Assembly (NCBI RefSeq): GCF_023278565.1
Contig: NC_064682.1
Location: forward strand, 4,216,001-4,280,000
Direction: 5' to 3'
Origin: Colletotrichum lupini
Lineage: Eukaryota; Ascomycota; Sordariomycetes; Glomerellales; Glomerellaceae
DNA: 64,000 nt
Below, in pieces: positions 1-10,205 of the stretch. A program made the position numbers and the translations under genes. Each line of letters opens with the position of its first letter. Position 1 is the stretch's first letter. A model generated the notes under the pieces. It searched no databases, was not told the DNA's origin, and worked only from the letters and a program-made list of their open reading frames with translations.

Positions 1-498
1 TCGTTCTATCGAGTCGAAAAGAAGCGCGTTCGTTTCAATAGCCAAGACCAAGTGCGCACCTTCCAGCGTCGCTCCGATGAACTAACAACTCCGCCCAGAA
101 CTCCCACCGCATCCAAGACCGGCTCAGGCTTCGAAGACGATGACTACATTGTCGACCTGCACCTTGAGCAAGCTAAAATCCACAAGCGTATATCTAGACA
201 GAAGGCTATCATGGATAGAGACTTTCTCCGCAGGTTACTCACCCCCGGTACTGAGCTATGCCAGTTGCTCCGGCAAACGCTTTACCAGCGAAGGAAGAAG
301 ATGAATGCTTACTTGTACAGGCAGAAGAACCGACGCTCCCAGAAGCGTCAAGGTAGAGTACGAGGTAGATGCCGTGTCAAGAAGCTTCACTGGGAGTTTG
401 CGCAGAGGGTCAAGAACCGTCTTCAGCGAGGTGGTCGGTATATTGTTTCACTGCTTCAGCGTGGCTGGAACCTCAACACCAGATATCGGGCTATGTAA
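1..498 (+). CDS. 3' end of a truncated basic protein with an RVxF-like motif
   Basis: The frame is open from base 1 to the TAA at 496-498, so this is the C-terminal 165 residues of a gene that begins left of the window. No family is recognised. The visible part is strongly basic. The stretch RVRF (bases 25-36), preceded by basic residues, fits the consensus docking motif for protein phosphatase 1. After it comes an acidic patch (EDDDY) and then a long Arg/Lys-rich helical-looking tail. Function is unknown; the PP1 link is an inference from a four-residue motif and could be chance. No ATG is needed for this call because the reading frame extends through the edge. Confidence 0.6.
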   Translation, partial: SFYRVEKKRVRFNSQDQVRTFQRRSDELTTPPRTPTASKTGSGFEDDDYIVDLHLEQAKIHKRISRQKAIMDRDFLRRLLTPGTELCQLLRQTLYQRRKKMNAYLYRQKNRRSQKRQGRVRGRCRVKKLHWEFAQRVKNRLQRGGRYIVSLLQRGWNLNTRYRAM

Positions 499-1429
499 TG
501 TAGACATTGTGATTTGAAATGATCTGGTTTGGGTTTGATTTCTCCTTTAAACCTCGTAGTTCAGAACAAAATTGAGTATCGAATGCTCCCTTAAAGTACA
601 GTAGCCCCATCAGGTGAGAGCTAATCACGAAACCTGACATAAATCGAAGCTGCCTACGCCTTGCTGGTCTTGTGCTTGATATCATTTTGATATTGTAATG
701 CTGTACCTAGTACTAGGCAGGACCAACATGACAAGTTCCAAGAAGCGTTCCGTACAACATTAGCATTCCTTTGCGTCCAACACGGTCCACCTTAAAGTAG
801 TGAAGTGAAGGTAAAGAGTTGTGAGCTCTCTTGATGCCAAGAAACCAGAGACTGCCATCATCAAATATCGACTGTATCTGGTCGAATAGGAGGAACTCCT
901 TCCAGAATTCAAATGACTCCAATTCTTGATGTCTGTTTCGGCACGAGGTCACAGTTCGTTCCTTCCTGCCTTCGGGGAAAGACGAGCTTGAGGAAGAAGA
1001 TATGGAAGTAAACTTTGGGAGGTACCTTCCACTTCTTGCTCCTTCCACACAAGATTTATTTTCGACTTCCTTCCCGTCGATTCTATTCTCTTCCTCCCCT
1101 TCCCTTCCCTACTTCTTCCTGACCCATTGCGAAAGAAATCTTTTCTTTTCTCCATCACCATCTTGTTCTGACCCTTCGTCAAACACCGCAGAGCAGGACA
1201 CTCGCGCATCGCCGACAGAGGATTGTCCCGCAGCAGCAAGATAAATCCAAGCATCATCCACCGCCCTCCTGTTGCCTACCCCTCAGCTAAGGTAGGGAGA
1301 GGTAGAAAACTCCCACTCTACTTAAAGAATATTGAAAACTAACGAGTTCATAGTATCAAGCCAGCCGTCGACCTTGTTCTTTCATATCCTCCCGGCCGTG
1401 CAATCATCGCACCGTGTCACTTGTCCATC
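499..1429. other. Intergenic region and probable leader of the F-box gene
   Basis: No convincing gene is seen. Bases about 1050-1260 are rich in T and C, as is common in fungal promoters and 5' leaders, and lie upstream of the F-box gene. Short open frames on the minus strand here are low-complexity Ser runs encoded by the same pyrimidine-rich stretch and are not supported. Confidence 0.5.
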
Positions 1430-2803
1430 ATGGCATCGATATCGAGCCTTCCTCCCGAGATGCTGGGTGAAATTGCCGCATGCTTCCAAGATGACACCCC
1501 ACTTGGTGTAAAGAAGGACTGGAAAGCCGACCAGTATACGCTCGCGATTCTTTCTAGGGTTTCTAAGTCATTCCAATATGCAACGCAACCTCTTCTCTAT
1601 CGCAAGATCTATCTCGCCGTCCGGGACCCAGCCGGCCTCGACATCTTGTCGTTGATCAAGGTTCTCTATCATCGCAAGGACCTCCGCTCCAAGGTGAATA
1701 AAGTTCAGATACACTTTGAAAAAGCTTTTTCTTGCCACCTGGAGCGAACTAGGGACGATGTCCAGAAAGTCGATCATCTGGCTCGCGAAATTGGTCAGAC
1801 AAGCCTCAGCCGCGCACTACAGGGCAACACAAATAGTCTATGGTCATACAACAATGTATTATCTTCGCTGCTTTTCCATCAGCTTCGAGGTGTATCTCAA
1901 GTCATGATCACTGGGCTGTTTGGCCCGAAGTGGAACGCCGACAATGGAGTTTTCAACCACTTTGACGATGTTTGGTCGGTCTTGCCATATCTCTTGATAC
2001 CCCCCTCAGAGACACCAGAGGCTTTGCTTCCGAACTTGACCTTTCTTCGTTTGGACGCTCACGTAATTACAACCATCGATCTCTCAGACTTTCACTTGCT
2101 CACTCGTCTTGCACCCAACCTTGAGGAGTTTGAAGGCTGCGGCTTTGAAAGCGTCCCGGTCCAGGCTTTCAACACTTTCAAAAGGCTCAAGCGTTTGTCT
2201 CTTTCGGAAGCACCTCTTGTGGGCAGCGACTTCCCAGACCAGGGAGAATTTCTCCGAATTCCGCCTGGTCTTCATTCTTTTTATTACAGTACGCGTTTCT
2301 CCTGGTTCTCGGATGAGCAGAACATTTCTCCGATGAGGATCCGACGGGCGCTGGCGCAACATTCAGATACCCTGATTGACATTCACGTCCAATGCCACAT
2401 CGAAATGGAGGAGCACAAGTGGTTCGATACCTTTGGAATGTTTCAAAGACTCGAGTATCTTTCGGTGGATCCAGCGGACTTTGATTTGAATTATCAGAAC
2501 GCCTTGGACGGCCCAAATGCGTTCATCGCCACATTACCTCGATCACTTCGAAGCCTAACCTTCCTGGCCCAGCACCACTCGGACTTCACGGACATCGAAT
2601 GGCTTGCCGACGCCGTTCACGAAGGGGACTTTGAAAACCTCGAAAGCTTCACCATTCATGTTCCGGACAGAGACAGAGACTTCTTTCACAAGGCTATGAG
2701 CGAAATCTGGTGTGGGATCGATAAGCCAGAGTCTAGGGAGGACGAAGCTTCCTTCTGTGTCAAAGTGGTTTCTAAGACTGATTCGAGGGAATTTTGGTGT
2801 TAA
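1430..2803 (+). CDS. F-box domain protein with LRR-like C-terminal region
   Basis: This is a single-exon gene of 457 codons. The start is the ATG at 1430; an upstream in-frame TTG is not needed. The N-terminus (residues about 4-55) reads as an F-box: LPPEMLGEI near the start, a Leu/Val-rich helix (LAILSRVSKSF), then QPLLYRKIYL, the usual order in fungal F-box proteins. F-box proteins bind Skp1 and serve as substrate receptors of SCF ubiquitin ligases. The remaining about 400 residues contain repeated Leu-rich segments (such as LTFLRLDAH, LKRLSLSEA, LEYLSVDP) compatible with irregular leucine-rich repeats for substrate binding. No introns are needed. The substrate cannot be inferred; such genes are numerous and fast-evolving in ascomycetes. 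Confidence 0.8.
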   Translation: MASISSLPPEMLGEIAACFQDDTPLGVKKDWKADQYTLAILSRVSKSFQYATQPLLYRKIYLAVRDPAGLDILSLIKVLYHRKDLRSKVNKVQIHFEKAFSCHLERTRDDVQKVDHLAREIGQTSLSRALQGNTNSLWSYNNVLSSLLFHQLRGVSQVMITGLFGPKWNADNGVFNHFDDVWSVLPYLLIPPSETPEALLPNLTFLRLDAHVITTIDLSDFHLLTRLAPNLEEFEGCGFESVPVQAFNTFKRLKRLSLSEAPLVGSDFPDQGEFLRIPPGLHSFYYSTRFSWFSDEQNISPMRIRRALAQHSDTLIDIHVQCHIEMEEHKWFDTFGMFQRLEYLSVDPADFDLNYQNALDGPNAFIATLPRSLRSLTFLAQHHSDFTDIEWLADAVHEGDFENLESFTIHVPDRDRDFFHKAMSEIWCGIDKPESREDEASFCVKVVSKTDSREFWC

Positions 2804-3376
2804 TGGTGATGGAACTCACTGTTTCAGTCTGCCAGCTTGGTACATGATCGAAGTTGCCTCGCCCTGCCCTTTACCTGGGACAGAAGGGGGGGAGGGGATA
2901 AGAACCACATTAGCAGAGAATACTTTGGTTACTTTCGGGGCCCCCGGCTTTATAGAACGAAAGTAAATCAATTCTCAATTGCATAGCTAGAGCTGTGAAG
3001 TAATTAACTTCAGAGGACGTGTGTCAGAAGATTTTGTTGAAAGCCAGCATCCATACCCCTAGAATGTGGACACATCTCTACACAGGTAAATTTTCTTAAG
3101 TAGATAGGTGCATGAGCTCATTACTGCAATATAACAACATGGGTTACATTGCAGCTATACCAGCCACTATGTCAAAATATCAATACGGGTTGCACTGCAT
3201 GTGTGTCGGTGGCTGAGCCATGCCAGCATAAGCAAGTGTGGTAGGGTCAGGCTGAGAGAGTGTCTGTCGTGCGATAATATTCCCAAGCATGATTAAATGG
3301 CACTTCTGCCCCAACTTTCTGCCTCGAGTCTCTACTCGGGACTGCACTCCGCTCGGTTACTCGTTCATCTTGCAAT
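2804..3376. other. Intergenic region
   Basis: About 570 bp between the F-box gene and the first membrane-protein gene. It holds the presumed 3' UTR and promoter. There is an AT-richer stretch at about 2960-3200. I see no gene, tRNA or repeat. Confidence 0.5.
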
Positions 3377-5788
3377 ATGAACAGAAGACCAAGTTCACCC
3401 TGCACAGACGATGTGTCCGAAGTTAGCAGTGTCAATTCGTTGTCAATCCGTACATCCATTACATGCGTGCAAGAACGGTCATCTCGCGAGCATGAGGAGC
3501 CACGGGCGCCAACGTTATTCGACAAGCACCAAGCTACCAAGGTAACTTTGGACTACGACATACCGACTTGGAAAGTTCTCCCTGCGACGTCATTGATCAA
3601 CGAGGCTGGCTCCCTGCTCAGTCAAGCGAGCCCACCGCAAGAGCCCAGCCGATGGCGAGCGATCGGCACTTTCGGACTCTACGTCCTCGGCATTGGCACT
3701 GTCTTCATCATCGGAGCTGTTGGCTTCATGAGCTTTTTCTGGAAAACATCAATACAGGCCAAAGAAGTCGTTGTGCAAAACACATTATGGAGTCAAATCG
3801 TTTTCGCCGACTGGGCGTCTAGATCAATCACTCTGACGGCCGCTGCGCTGCGTGTTTGTCTGGCGCTCCAGATGAGCTTGTTCACCGCAATGATCGCCTC
3901 GCTCATGATAGAACGGACAGGGATATCTTTCAGCGCGGCTCCCTTCGTCTCTATGCTGAGAGCTATGCCTGCATCGCCGTACAGTTTGATCAGTTGGACA
4001 CCTTTCGACATGCCCTGGGGCATTGGGACCGTTTACACCATGGCTATCACAACTTCAGTTCTCCTGACAGCAGCATCTCAGTTGGCCTCGACCGCCTTGC
4101 TGTCTGATTTCGCAGTGGTAAATGTGACTGCACCGCAAAAAGCCGTCAACATGCTGTACGGAAACAGTAGCGTCATAAACCCAACAGTGATGCAGGGCTC
4201 CAGAATCTGGAAGTCAAAGCCTTGGGTCTATCCAAGGTTTGCGGAACTACAAAGGCAGCCTACCGAGGCCCAGCAGTCGAAATTTTTCGAAGATACAGGG
4301 ACTATCCTACGGGCATTCATTCCCTTTGCGAATGAGCCAAGCCGTAGTCGCCTGCGAAATTATGAAGGGCCCGCCGCTGTTGTAGACTCCAGAGTGGTCT
4401 GCGTCAGACCTGTCATCCGGAACGTCACATTTTCTGCGGTTGCCTTTGACTTCTCAAACGATACACGGCTAGAGACCTACAGCGAGTTCAATGTCCTCGG
4501 GCAGTTTGACATACAAGGAGGCTACGACCAGCTGCCGATCAACCGAGGCCAAAACCAGATAGATGAGCCAAAGTGGCCTTTCAACTGTGTGGTTCCCGCT
4601 GAAGATATTCATGGTTACTCCAAAGGCGAACCCCTCGCTTCACAAATTGACAACTTTTCGATCTGTTCAGTGGGTCGGGGAGAAAATAGGACATGGCCGG
4701 ATGGGAAGAATTACACCATGCCATTTCTTCCCTCACCCTTTTCAGCACTGAACACTACCTACACCTCTATATTTCTTGTATTCAACGGCACTGGGACAAT
4801 GCCTCAGTGGCATCAGGGTCTCCGGGTTCATGGCAACTTGAACGGCAGCACTAGCCGCTGGGAAGCCTCCGCCGACAAATGGATATCGACCTCGGACGGA
4901 ATGTGGAATAGTGTTGACATACCATGGGAAGGACATGCCAAGAGAGTAGGTGTCTCGGTCACCGCATGCTTCGCAAACTTGCAGGGCCATGTGCAAAATG
5001 TTAGCATGTCCAGTAAGGTTGATGGCCACGAACCGATCCTAGCTTGGGACAGCCCGAATACTCAGTACACCACGAATGTCATTCGGGACCAGTATTCCAG
5101 CATCTGCAAAGGACCTCCCGGCGGAGACCCTAGCCCGGAACTACTCGAACTTATTCCGAATAAAAGTTGGAAGAGTGAGGATCACAGACTGTCACTCGAC
5201 GTAGTCACCTCTCAACTTCCTTTCATGACACGCAGCCTGCACGACCCCTTAATCGACCCATCGCCCTGTGGGATGCTACGGACGGGTGGATATTCCTCCC
5301 GTGCCGTTCATTACGCACATTCTGCGCTCTTTCAAGACGTGCTCAGGACGAGCTTGAGCGTACCAGAGGCACTACAGGCTATCCTCACAGTCACTCAGCA
5401 AATGTCCTACTACGATACCTTGCCTTACTTCCGGAATGCTTGGCCAGCGACGTACGCCATGACAGAGGAAAAGCTGATTCCCGTCCGGTGGGTTGGGTTT
5501 GGTATCGTCGTTGCTATCATCGTGTTACACCTAGGGCTCGTTGCAGCTGCCTCTATTCTGTTTCTCAAGTTGACTACCTGCAGCAGCTTGGGAAATGTGT
5601 GGATATCACTCAGCCAGATTGTGTCATTGGAGACGGAAGGTCTGATTCAGGAAGCTACATCGAAAGATGACAATGCAGTTGAGAAGATGATTTGGGAAGC
5701 AATATCCAAAGGTGATTCGGGGTTGAGGCAGAGGGTTAAGATAATGAAGAATGGGCTGAACGGCCGGAATGAGTTGAGCTCCTTCTAA
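3377..5788 (+). CDS. Large fungal multi-pass membrane protein with an extracytoplasmic domain
   Basis: Single-exon gene of 803 codons starting at the ATG at 3377. Residues 1-92 are hydrophilic and probably cytoplasmic. Hydrophobic spans follow at about 97-120, 153-176 and 214-237. A domain of roughly 460 residues then carries many N-x-S/T sequons and scattered Cys, as expected of a glycosylated ectodomain. A last span lies at about 706-731, with a charged C-terminal tail of about 70 residues. The family is not recognised beyond a general resemblance to large uncharacterised fungal plasma-membrane proteins. The next gene downstream has the same plan and strand. A sensor, transporter-accessory or wall-contact role would be speculation. 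Confidence 0.75.
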   Translation: MNRRPSSPCTDDVSEVSSVNSLSIRTSITCVQERSSREHEEPRAPTLFDKHQATKVTLDYDIPTWKVLPATSLINEAGSLLSQASPPQEPSRWRAIGTFGLYVLGIGTVFIIGAVGFMSFFWKTSIQAKEVVVQNTLWSQIVFADWASRSITLTAAALRVCLALQMSLFTAMIASLMIERTGISFSAAPFVSMLRAMPASPYSLISWTPFDMPWGIGTVYTMAITTSVLLTAASQLASTALLSDFAVVNVTAPQKAVNMLYGNSSVINPTVMQGSRIWKSKPWVYPRFAELQRQPTEAQQSKFFEDTGTILRAFIPFANEPSRSRLRNYEGPAAVVDSRVVCVRPVIRNVTFSAVAFDFSNDTRLETYSEFNVLGQFDIQGGYDQLPINRGQNQIDEPKWPFNCVVPAEDIHGYSKGEPLASQIDNFSICSVGRGENRTWPDGKNYTMPFLPSPFSALNTTYTSIFLVFNGTGTMPQWHQGLRVHGNLNGSTSRWEASADKWISTSDGMWNSVDIPWEGHAKRVGVSVTACFANLQGHVQNVSMSSKVDGHEPILAWDSPNTQYTTNVIRDQYSSICKGPPGGDPSPELLELIPNKSWKSEDHRLSLDVVTSQLPFMTRSLHDPLIDPSPCGMLRTGGYSSRAVHYAHSALFQDVLRTSLSVPEALQAILTVTQQMSYYDTLPYFRNAWPATYAMTEEKLIPVRWVGFGIVVAIIVLHLGLVAAASILFLKLTTCSSLGNVWISLSQIVSLETEGLIQEATSKDDNAVEKMIWEAISKGDSGLRQRVKIMKNGLNGRNELSSF

Positions 5789-6382
5789 ATCAGAGATAGC
5801 AATGGTAGTGTTACAGATGGCAGAATCAGCAGAGCCTCAAAATAACGTGGGTAAGATACCCTCAATCCAGGTCGCCTTTCCGCCCTCTGACATGCAATTC
5901 AGACTTTACCTATTTGTCCGCAGTGCACGCATCATTCCTCATCCCTCTGGTAGGCCTCAATAAGTCTCCAAACAGTGGCTGACAGTAAGCCGGTCTTGGC
6001 GCACGCAGCGCTCGGTAGCTTGATTCAGATGCCACCCTAGGCGCGGGTACCTAGTTATGCTTGTTCTCACTCCGGGGCAAGGACTGTCCAATTAAGAGCT
6101 GGCTCTATTCTGGTGGCTGCGTAAGATGGGCTAGACCTTCAGCCCAACGTTGATCCCACCCGGGCGGGTCGTCGAAGGATCGCCAGGCTACAAAATTAGA
6201 GGCTGACATGCAGTAGATTCACAGACCTTGGAAGCAAGGGTCTGTCTGCTCCGTGTCCGTGTCCGTGTAGGAACATGTGGCGGAAAAGGTATCTCTTAAA
6301 ATCTCTGTTCATCTCCTGCTCGCGTGCTCACGTTTCTCAAGGTTCAGGAAATTCGGGTAGGAATACGGTCGTTTCTTTTGCC
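5789..6382. other. Intergenic region between two membrane-protein genes
   Basis: No gene is seen. A short tandem repeat of CCGTGT (three copies) lies at about 6250-6268. An in-frame ATG at 6275 would extend the downstream protein by 36 residues but is judged a worse start than the one at 6383. Confidence 0.5.
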
Positions 6383-8251
6383 ATGGCTTCGAAAATTGAG
6401 TACAGCTCCCTCCAACGGGATGTGTCCGATGAGGACCGGGCCTCTGCCGAAAAGAACATGCCGCAAAGTGGGTCTTTGCCGTCGGACGGACAGCTACACT
6501 ATGGCGGGACCACGGCCGAACGCATGTTTAGGTTCCAGGATTTCAAGTTTCTCAAGATTTACATCTCTTGCATCTTGGTATACCTTCTTGCTGCGGTGGC
6601 GGCGGTTGTCTGGTCGTATCAGGGACCCGCGGTCGACAGAGACTACTACATGCAACGCGTCTTTCGCACGCCAGACTCCTTGAAGGTCGATCAGCTTTAC
6701 TCTGGTATCGCCCTTTCAGCACTACTTGCCCCGGCGGGCATGTTGGTCCAATGGATCATGCACGACTTCCGACACCTTCGACTCTTCGCTCTCACGGCGC
6801 AGCGGCCGGTTCTCTTGGCGGACTTGGACAAGATAGGAGACGACTCGAGTGCTTGGACGCTGCGGATACTGGGGAAATACTCGTGGTGGTACGCCGTCAT
6901 GCAGGCCGCGCTCATCGTCATTCGCACCTCGATCGTTCCCGTCGGCACTCTTATGCTCACGACCGGAGCTTATTACGAAAACATCACCGGAGTTGACGTC
7001 GTCGGAATGCCCATCCTTCCCTCAAACGACTCCTCCGTTACGAGATTGGCCAACGCGATGGGTTGGGACGGGCAGGGAACCTTCAAGCAGACCCTTGATG
7101 ACAACGATAACTTCCTTTCGCGAACCGTCTACACCTTTGTTGGGAACATCGTCAGCCAAAGTGCCCTCGTCGACGTCTTCTCGGGCGTCATTGGCCCCAT
7201 TCCGACGCACAACCTAACCTTCAACGTTAACACGACCTACCACGGCCTTATTCTGTATCACTGGGATGCCAACTGCGAAGCAGCGACCGAGATACCATTC
7301 ACCACCTCCGTCAACGGCGGCAACGCTTCATACACCTTTACCCTTCCCGATTCCACCAACCAGACGATCGATCTCGCCCCCAGAAAACAGGAATCACAGA
7401 GTCTGCGCCTCTGGAACAGCGCAGCCAACAACTCCATCAACAACGTTCCTATCGGTGGCACCACATACTTCATCTCCGCAGGCCCCTCCTCATCCCTCAA
7501 AGCCGAGACTCGCACCAATGATAGCAGCCTTACACAGACTGCCGAGGGTCACTGGATCTCCCGCACCAAGTGCACTCCCGAATTCTCATGGGAAGTCGGC
7601 GCCTGCACGTTCAACGGCACCTTGATGACGGATTGCGTGGGCAACCCAGGATCGAACACCACAGCCATCGATAAGGCGGCATTAAACGTACTGAAGGACT
7701 ACATGACTGCCATTCCCTGGTGGATCTTCCGCGAGCAGCTCCAAATCGTTGACAAAACGATCGATACTCTCTACGCGATCCCCACATCAGCAGACTGGGG
7801 CCACTTCTTCGGCAACATTGCACAGTCCATCGCCGCCATCTCGACGGCAGGGTACTTTGGCACCGCCAGCGTGCCTGCAGTGGCGAGGGTCAAGGAGGAT
7901 GTGTACATCATGCGGACAGTGGTGCTGTGGATCGTGCTGGCGATGCTGAGCGTCGTCTTCTCTGTCAGTTGTCTGGATATATGGAGGAGCAAGTCGCGCG
8001 GTCTGCCGTTCAGAGCAGCGACGTTCTTGGCTATTGCGAATGCCGTTAGAGGACCGTGGTGGGACCAGGAATTGCATGGAAGCTGTGCTGCTGATGAGGT
8101 GACGATGCAGAAGAGGAGTTCGGCGTCGGTCATGTTTGGGGTTGATGCGAATAATCCGTATCACTTGGGGTTGCTGCCGGCGGTGCTGCCAATTCAGCGG
8201 GATAGACCGTACTTTGGCATTGGGAGGCGCAAGGGACCGGAAAGATCATAG
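6383..8251 (+). CDS. Fungal multi-pass membrane protein, same architecture as its upstream neighbour
   Basis: Single-exon gene of 622 codons. The start at 6383 is preferred over the in-frame ATG at 6275 because its context, GCCATGGCT, is near ideal and the extra 36 residues look like leader sequence. Residues 1-55 are hydrophilic. Hydrophobic spans lie at about 57-77, 103-125 and 167-192. A sequon-rich domain (many N-x-S/T) spans about 200-510, a last span is at about 514-534, and an 88-residue charged tail follows. The arrangement (three N-terminal spans, large loop, one C-terminal span) repeats that of the gene at 3377-5788, although primary sequence similarity is weak by eye. Function is unknown; an old tandem duplication is possible. 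Confidence 0.75.
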   Translation: MASKIEYSSLQRDVSDEDRASAEKNMPQSGSLPSDGQLHYGGTTAERMFRFQDFKFLKIYISCILVYLLAAVAAVVWSYQGPAVDRDYYMQRVFRTPDSLKVDQLYSGIALSALLAPAGMLVQWIMHDFRHLRLFALTAQRPVLLADLDKIGDDSSAWTLRILGKYSWWYAVMQAALIVIRTSIVPVGTLMLTTGAYYENITGVDVVGMPILPSNDSSVTRLANAMGWDGQGTFKQTLDDNDNFLSRTVYTFVGNIVSQSALVDVFSGVIGPIPTHNLTFNVNTTYHGLILYHWDANCEAATEIPFTTSVNGGNASYTFTLPDSTNQTIDLAPRKQESQSLRLWNSAANNSINNVPIGGTTYFISAGPSSSLKAETRTNDSSLTQTAEGHWISRTKCTPEFSWEVGACTFNGTLMTDCVGNPGSNTTAIDKAALNVLKDYMTAIPWWIFREQLQIVDKTIDTLYAIPTSADWGHFFGNIAQSIAAISTAGYFGTASVPAVARVKEDVYIMRTVVLWIVLAMLSVVFSVSCLDIWRSKSRGLPFRAATFLAIANAVRGPWWDQELHGSCAADEVTMQKRSSASVMFGVDANNPYHLGLLPAVLPIQRDRPYFGIGRRKGPERS

Positions 8252-8439
8252 GCCACTTGGAAATTACATCTAAAGATTCACCCTGATGTGAGGCATCGAT
8301 GTTGATGCATGTTCTGGTTCATGTCTAGTGATCTCATCCCACTTCATCTACACGCCTAACTCCAGTCATCACCTCCTATCCCTTCCAGCCTTTGTACTCC
8401 TCTAAAAACATCATCTACAGCCCTCTCGTTTCATCATAA

Positions 8440-9530
8440 TCACTTGCGAACTTCCCCCAGAGGAATGCTCATCCCGTGACGCCCGCTGTATTTGGAAACC
8501 TCGGCCGGCTTCCAGCCACCACGCTGCAAGAGACTCTCGTCCTCAAGACGGAATACCTCGACCTTGAGTGGGCGACAGCATTTGATCATCTCCTCCTCGC
8601 TGTCCTCGCCAAAGCCCCAAAGCGAGAGATCGCCACCAGGGCAGGTGCCTACGATACCAGTCAGTCATGTGCTCACAGCTGTTTAACAGCTTTCACCAAT
8701 CCAGGCTGTTGGATCCAATGTAGTCGCAGCGCAAACACGCTCACAAGGAAAAGGGGTAACACCTACTCAAAGCCATCAAAAGATCCTGCTCAGCCAAAAA
8801 CTCAAGGTGATCACCAGGTTGCGCAGGGCAGGGGTTCATAAAGTACCGCCCCTGCTCATCCAAGCCAGTTACTTGGAAAATGTTAATCACGTCATGGACA
8901 TCCTGCTCGTTCAGCCCGTACGGCAGCACCGCGCGCGTCAAGTTGGAATGACACTGGAAGTTGTAGTTGCCACCGCTGAGAACGGTGTTGATGTACGGAT
9001 CGCAGCGCGTGCCGAGGAGATCGTGCACACGCCCGCCGTGCTCATCCTCGCCGTACCAGTCCAGAGAGTCCTTGATGATGGTGGCTAGCGGGCGCATGTA
9101 AGGCAAGTTGGACCAGAGGCGATCGCCCGTCGAAACATGGCTGGCGTGGAGCTGCTTGGTGCGACTCGCCCAGAAGCGTTCGCGGGGGTTGTGGGCGTTC
9201 CAAATGTTCAAGTCACCTGTGGTCGGAATGAGCGCCCCTCATTCTGAGAAGAGGAGTCTTTATCTTTCATCTTCGCGACGTACCGACTTGAGGACCCTCC
9301 GGTGTGCTGATCCTCACAATTGAACCGGCGGGTGCTTTCCATGCTCTTCCTGACCGAATTGGCAGCGTGAACTCCTCAATCAACACTCTCTTTGCCTGCT
9401 GTGCGGATCCGTACAGCTCCTTGTCGACCGTGAGCACCGAGCCGGCGGTCGGGAGATAAGCCGGAACGGGCTTCGGGATCGGCTTCCGATCTTTGAGACG
9501 CTGCGCGGGATCCATGTCGGCGGCTGACAT
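8440..9530 (-). CDS. DUF1989 (urea carboxylase-associated) family protein
   Basis: Three exons on the minus strand: 9530-9284, 9216-8767 and 8648-8440, giving 301 residues. Introns of 67 and 118 bp have GTACGT and GTAGGT donors, and the phases agree. The joined protein reads through family-typical segments: AWKAPAGSIVRI, then GDLNIWNAHNPRERFW across the first junction, HDLLGTRCDPY, NYNFQCHSNL, MNPCPAQPGDHLEF, and STCPGGDLSLWGFG across the second. This matches the DUF1989 family, whose bacterial members include urea carboxylase-associated proteins and which has an aminomethyltransferase-like fold. Cys and His residues in RCD, QCHSN and CPGG are candidate metal or substrate ligands (inference). 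A role in urea or amino-group metabolism is possible but unproven in fungi. No urea gene is nearby. Confidence 0.85.
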
Positions 9531-10125
9531 TTTGTCACTTCTGTTGGCGATTCGGTCGAGTGAAGGAGAGGGGGGAACTTGGCAGAGTAACGCTTTGAGT
9601 AAAGAGGGACGCGAATAGCTTGTACACTATGAACGGAAGACGACTGAAGTTCTTATATCATGGTGCTTATGGCATCCCGATACCATCAACCGGGAGAACC
9701 CCGCTACTTTGGCACTTTGGATACACAAAGTTCCTTACGTAAAGCCTGCCTTTGGAGGTGGTTAAGGCAAGAGACTCCGACAGTAAGATGACGGCCGATG
9801 CCGGTCCTTTACTCGTGCTGTCTCCACTCCTCCAACGCCGGGCAACTCTCTGCGAAGTGCGCTTGTTATCAAAAATGCGTATCAAACAAGCTACATATGT
9901 CTTGTGGACGCAATTCCGGCGCCAATACAACTGTATTCACTCGCTGATTGTGCAACTTGTGCTCTTCAGCATCCTTATACCAATAGCTGCAATGCGCTCA
10001 GCTGTAGACGCATCAAACGAGAAAACGTTGGGTAAGTGGAGCACAGTCGTGAATCGCCCTCATTCGGGAGCTGGTCGATGAGATCCAAAAACAAAAGGTA
10101 TCACGCATTTGTGTGAGCTACGCAT
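9531..10125. other. Intergenic region
   Basis: Promoter side of the DUF1989 gene and upstream sequence to the tRNA. Open frames of about 87-109 codons exist on both strands around 9667-10081 but show no family motif. The one on the plus strand starts at a non-ATG codon. Confidence 0.4.
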
Positions 10126-10205
10126 CGCCTCGTGGCGGAATCGAACCGCCGATCTTCTCATGTCACTAATACTAGTGAGACGCTATACCACTTAGCCAAC
10201 AAGGC
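10126..10205 (-). tRNA. tRNA-Thr (anticodon AGT) with an 8-nt intron
   Basis: On the minus strand the sequence folds as a tRNA. The 7-bp acceptor stem pairs GCCTTGT with ACGAGGC (one T-G pair). A 4-bp D stem pairs GCTA with TAGC, a 5-bp anticodon stem pairs TCTCA with TGAGA, the variable loop is 5 nt, and the T arm is GGCGG-TTCGATT-CCGCC. The anticodon AGT lies at 10173-10171. There are 15 nt between the halves of the anticodon stem, so an 8-nt intron (10169-10162) is placed at the standard position one base 3' of the anticodon, leaving a normal 7-nt loop. The T loop supplies the B box (GGTTCGATTCC). Confidence 0.92.

Noticed and set aside
713..1257. Two overlapping minus-strand frames of about 100 codons
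   Set aside because: They translate the pyrimidine-rich leader of the F-box gene on the opposite strand; the Ser run is low complexity.
6275..6382. Upstream in-frame ATG extending the second membrane protein by 36 residues
   Set aside because: Its initiation context is poorer than GCCATGGCT at 6383, and the added residues would put an odd basic/hydrophobic stretch before a typical cytoplasmic N-terminus. Not excluded.
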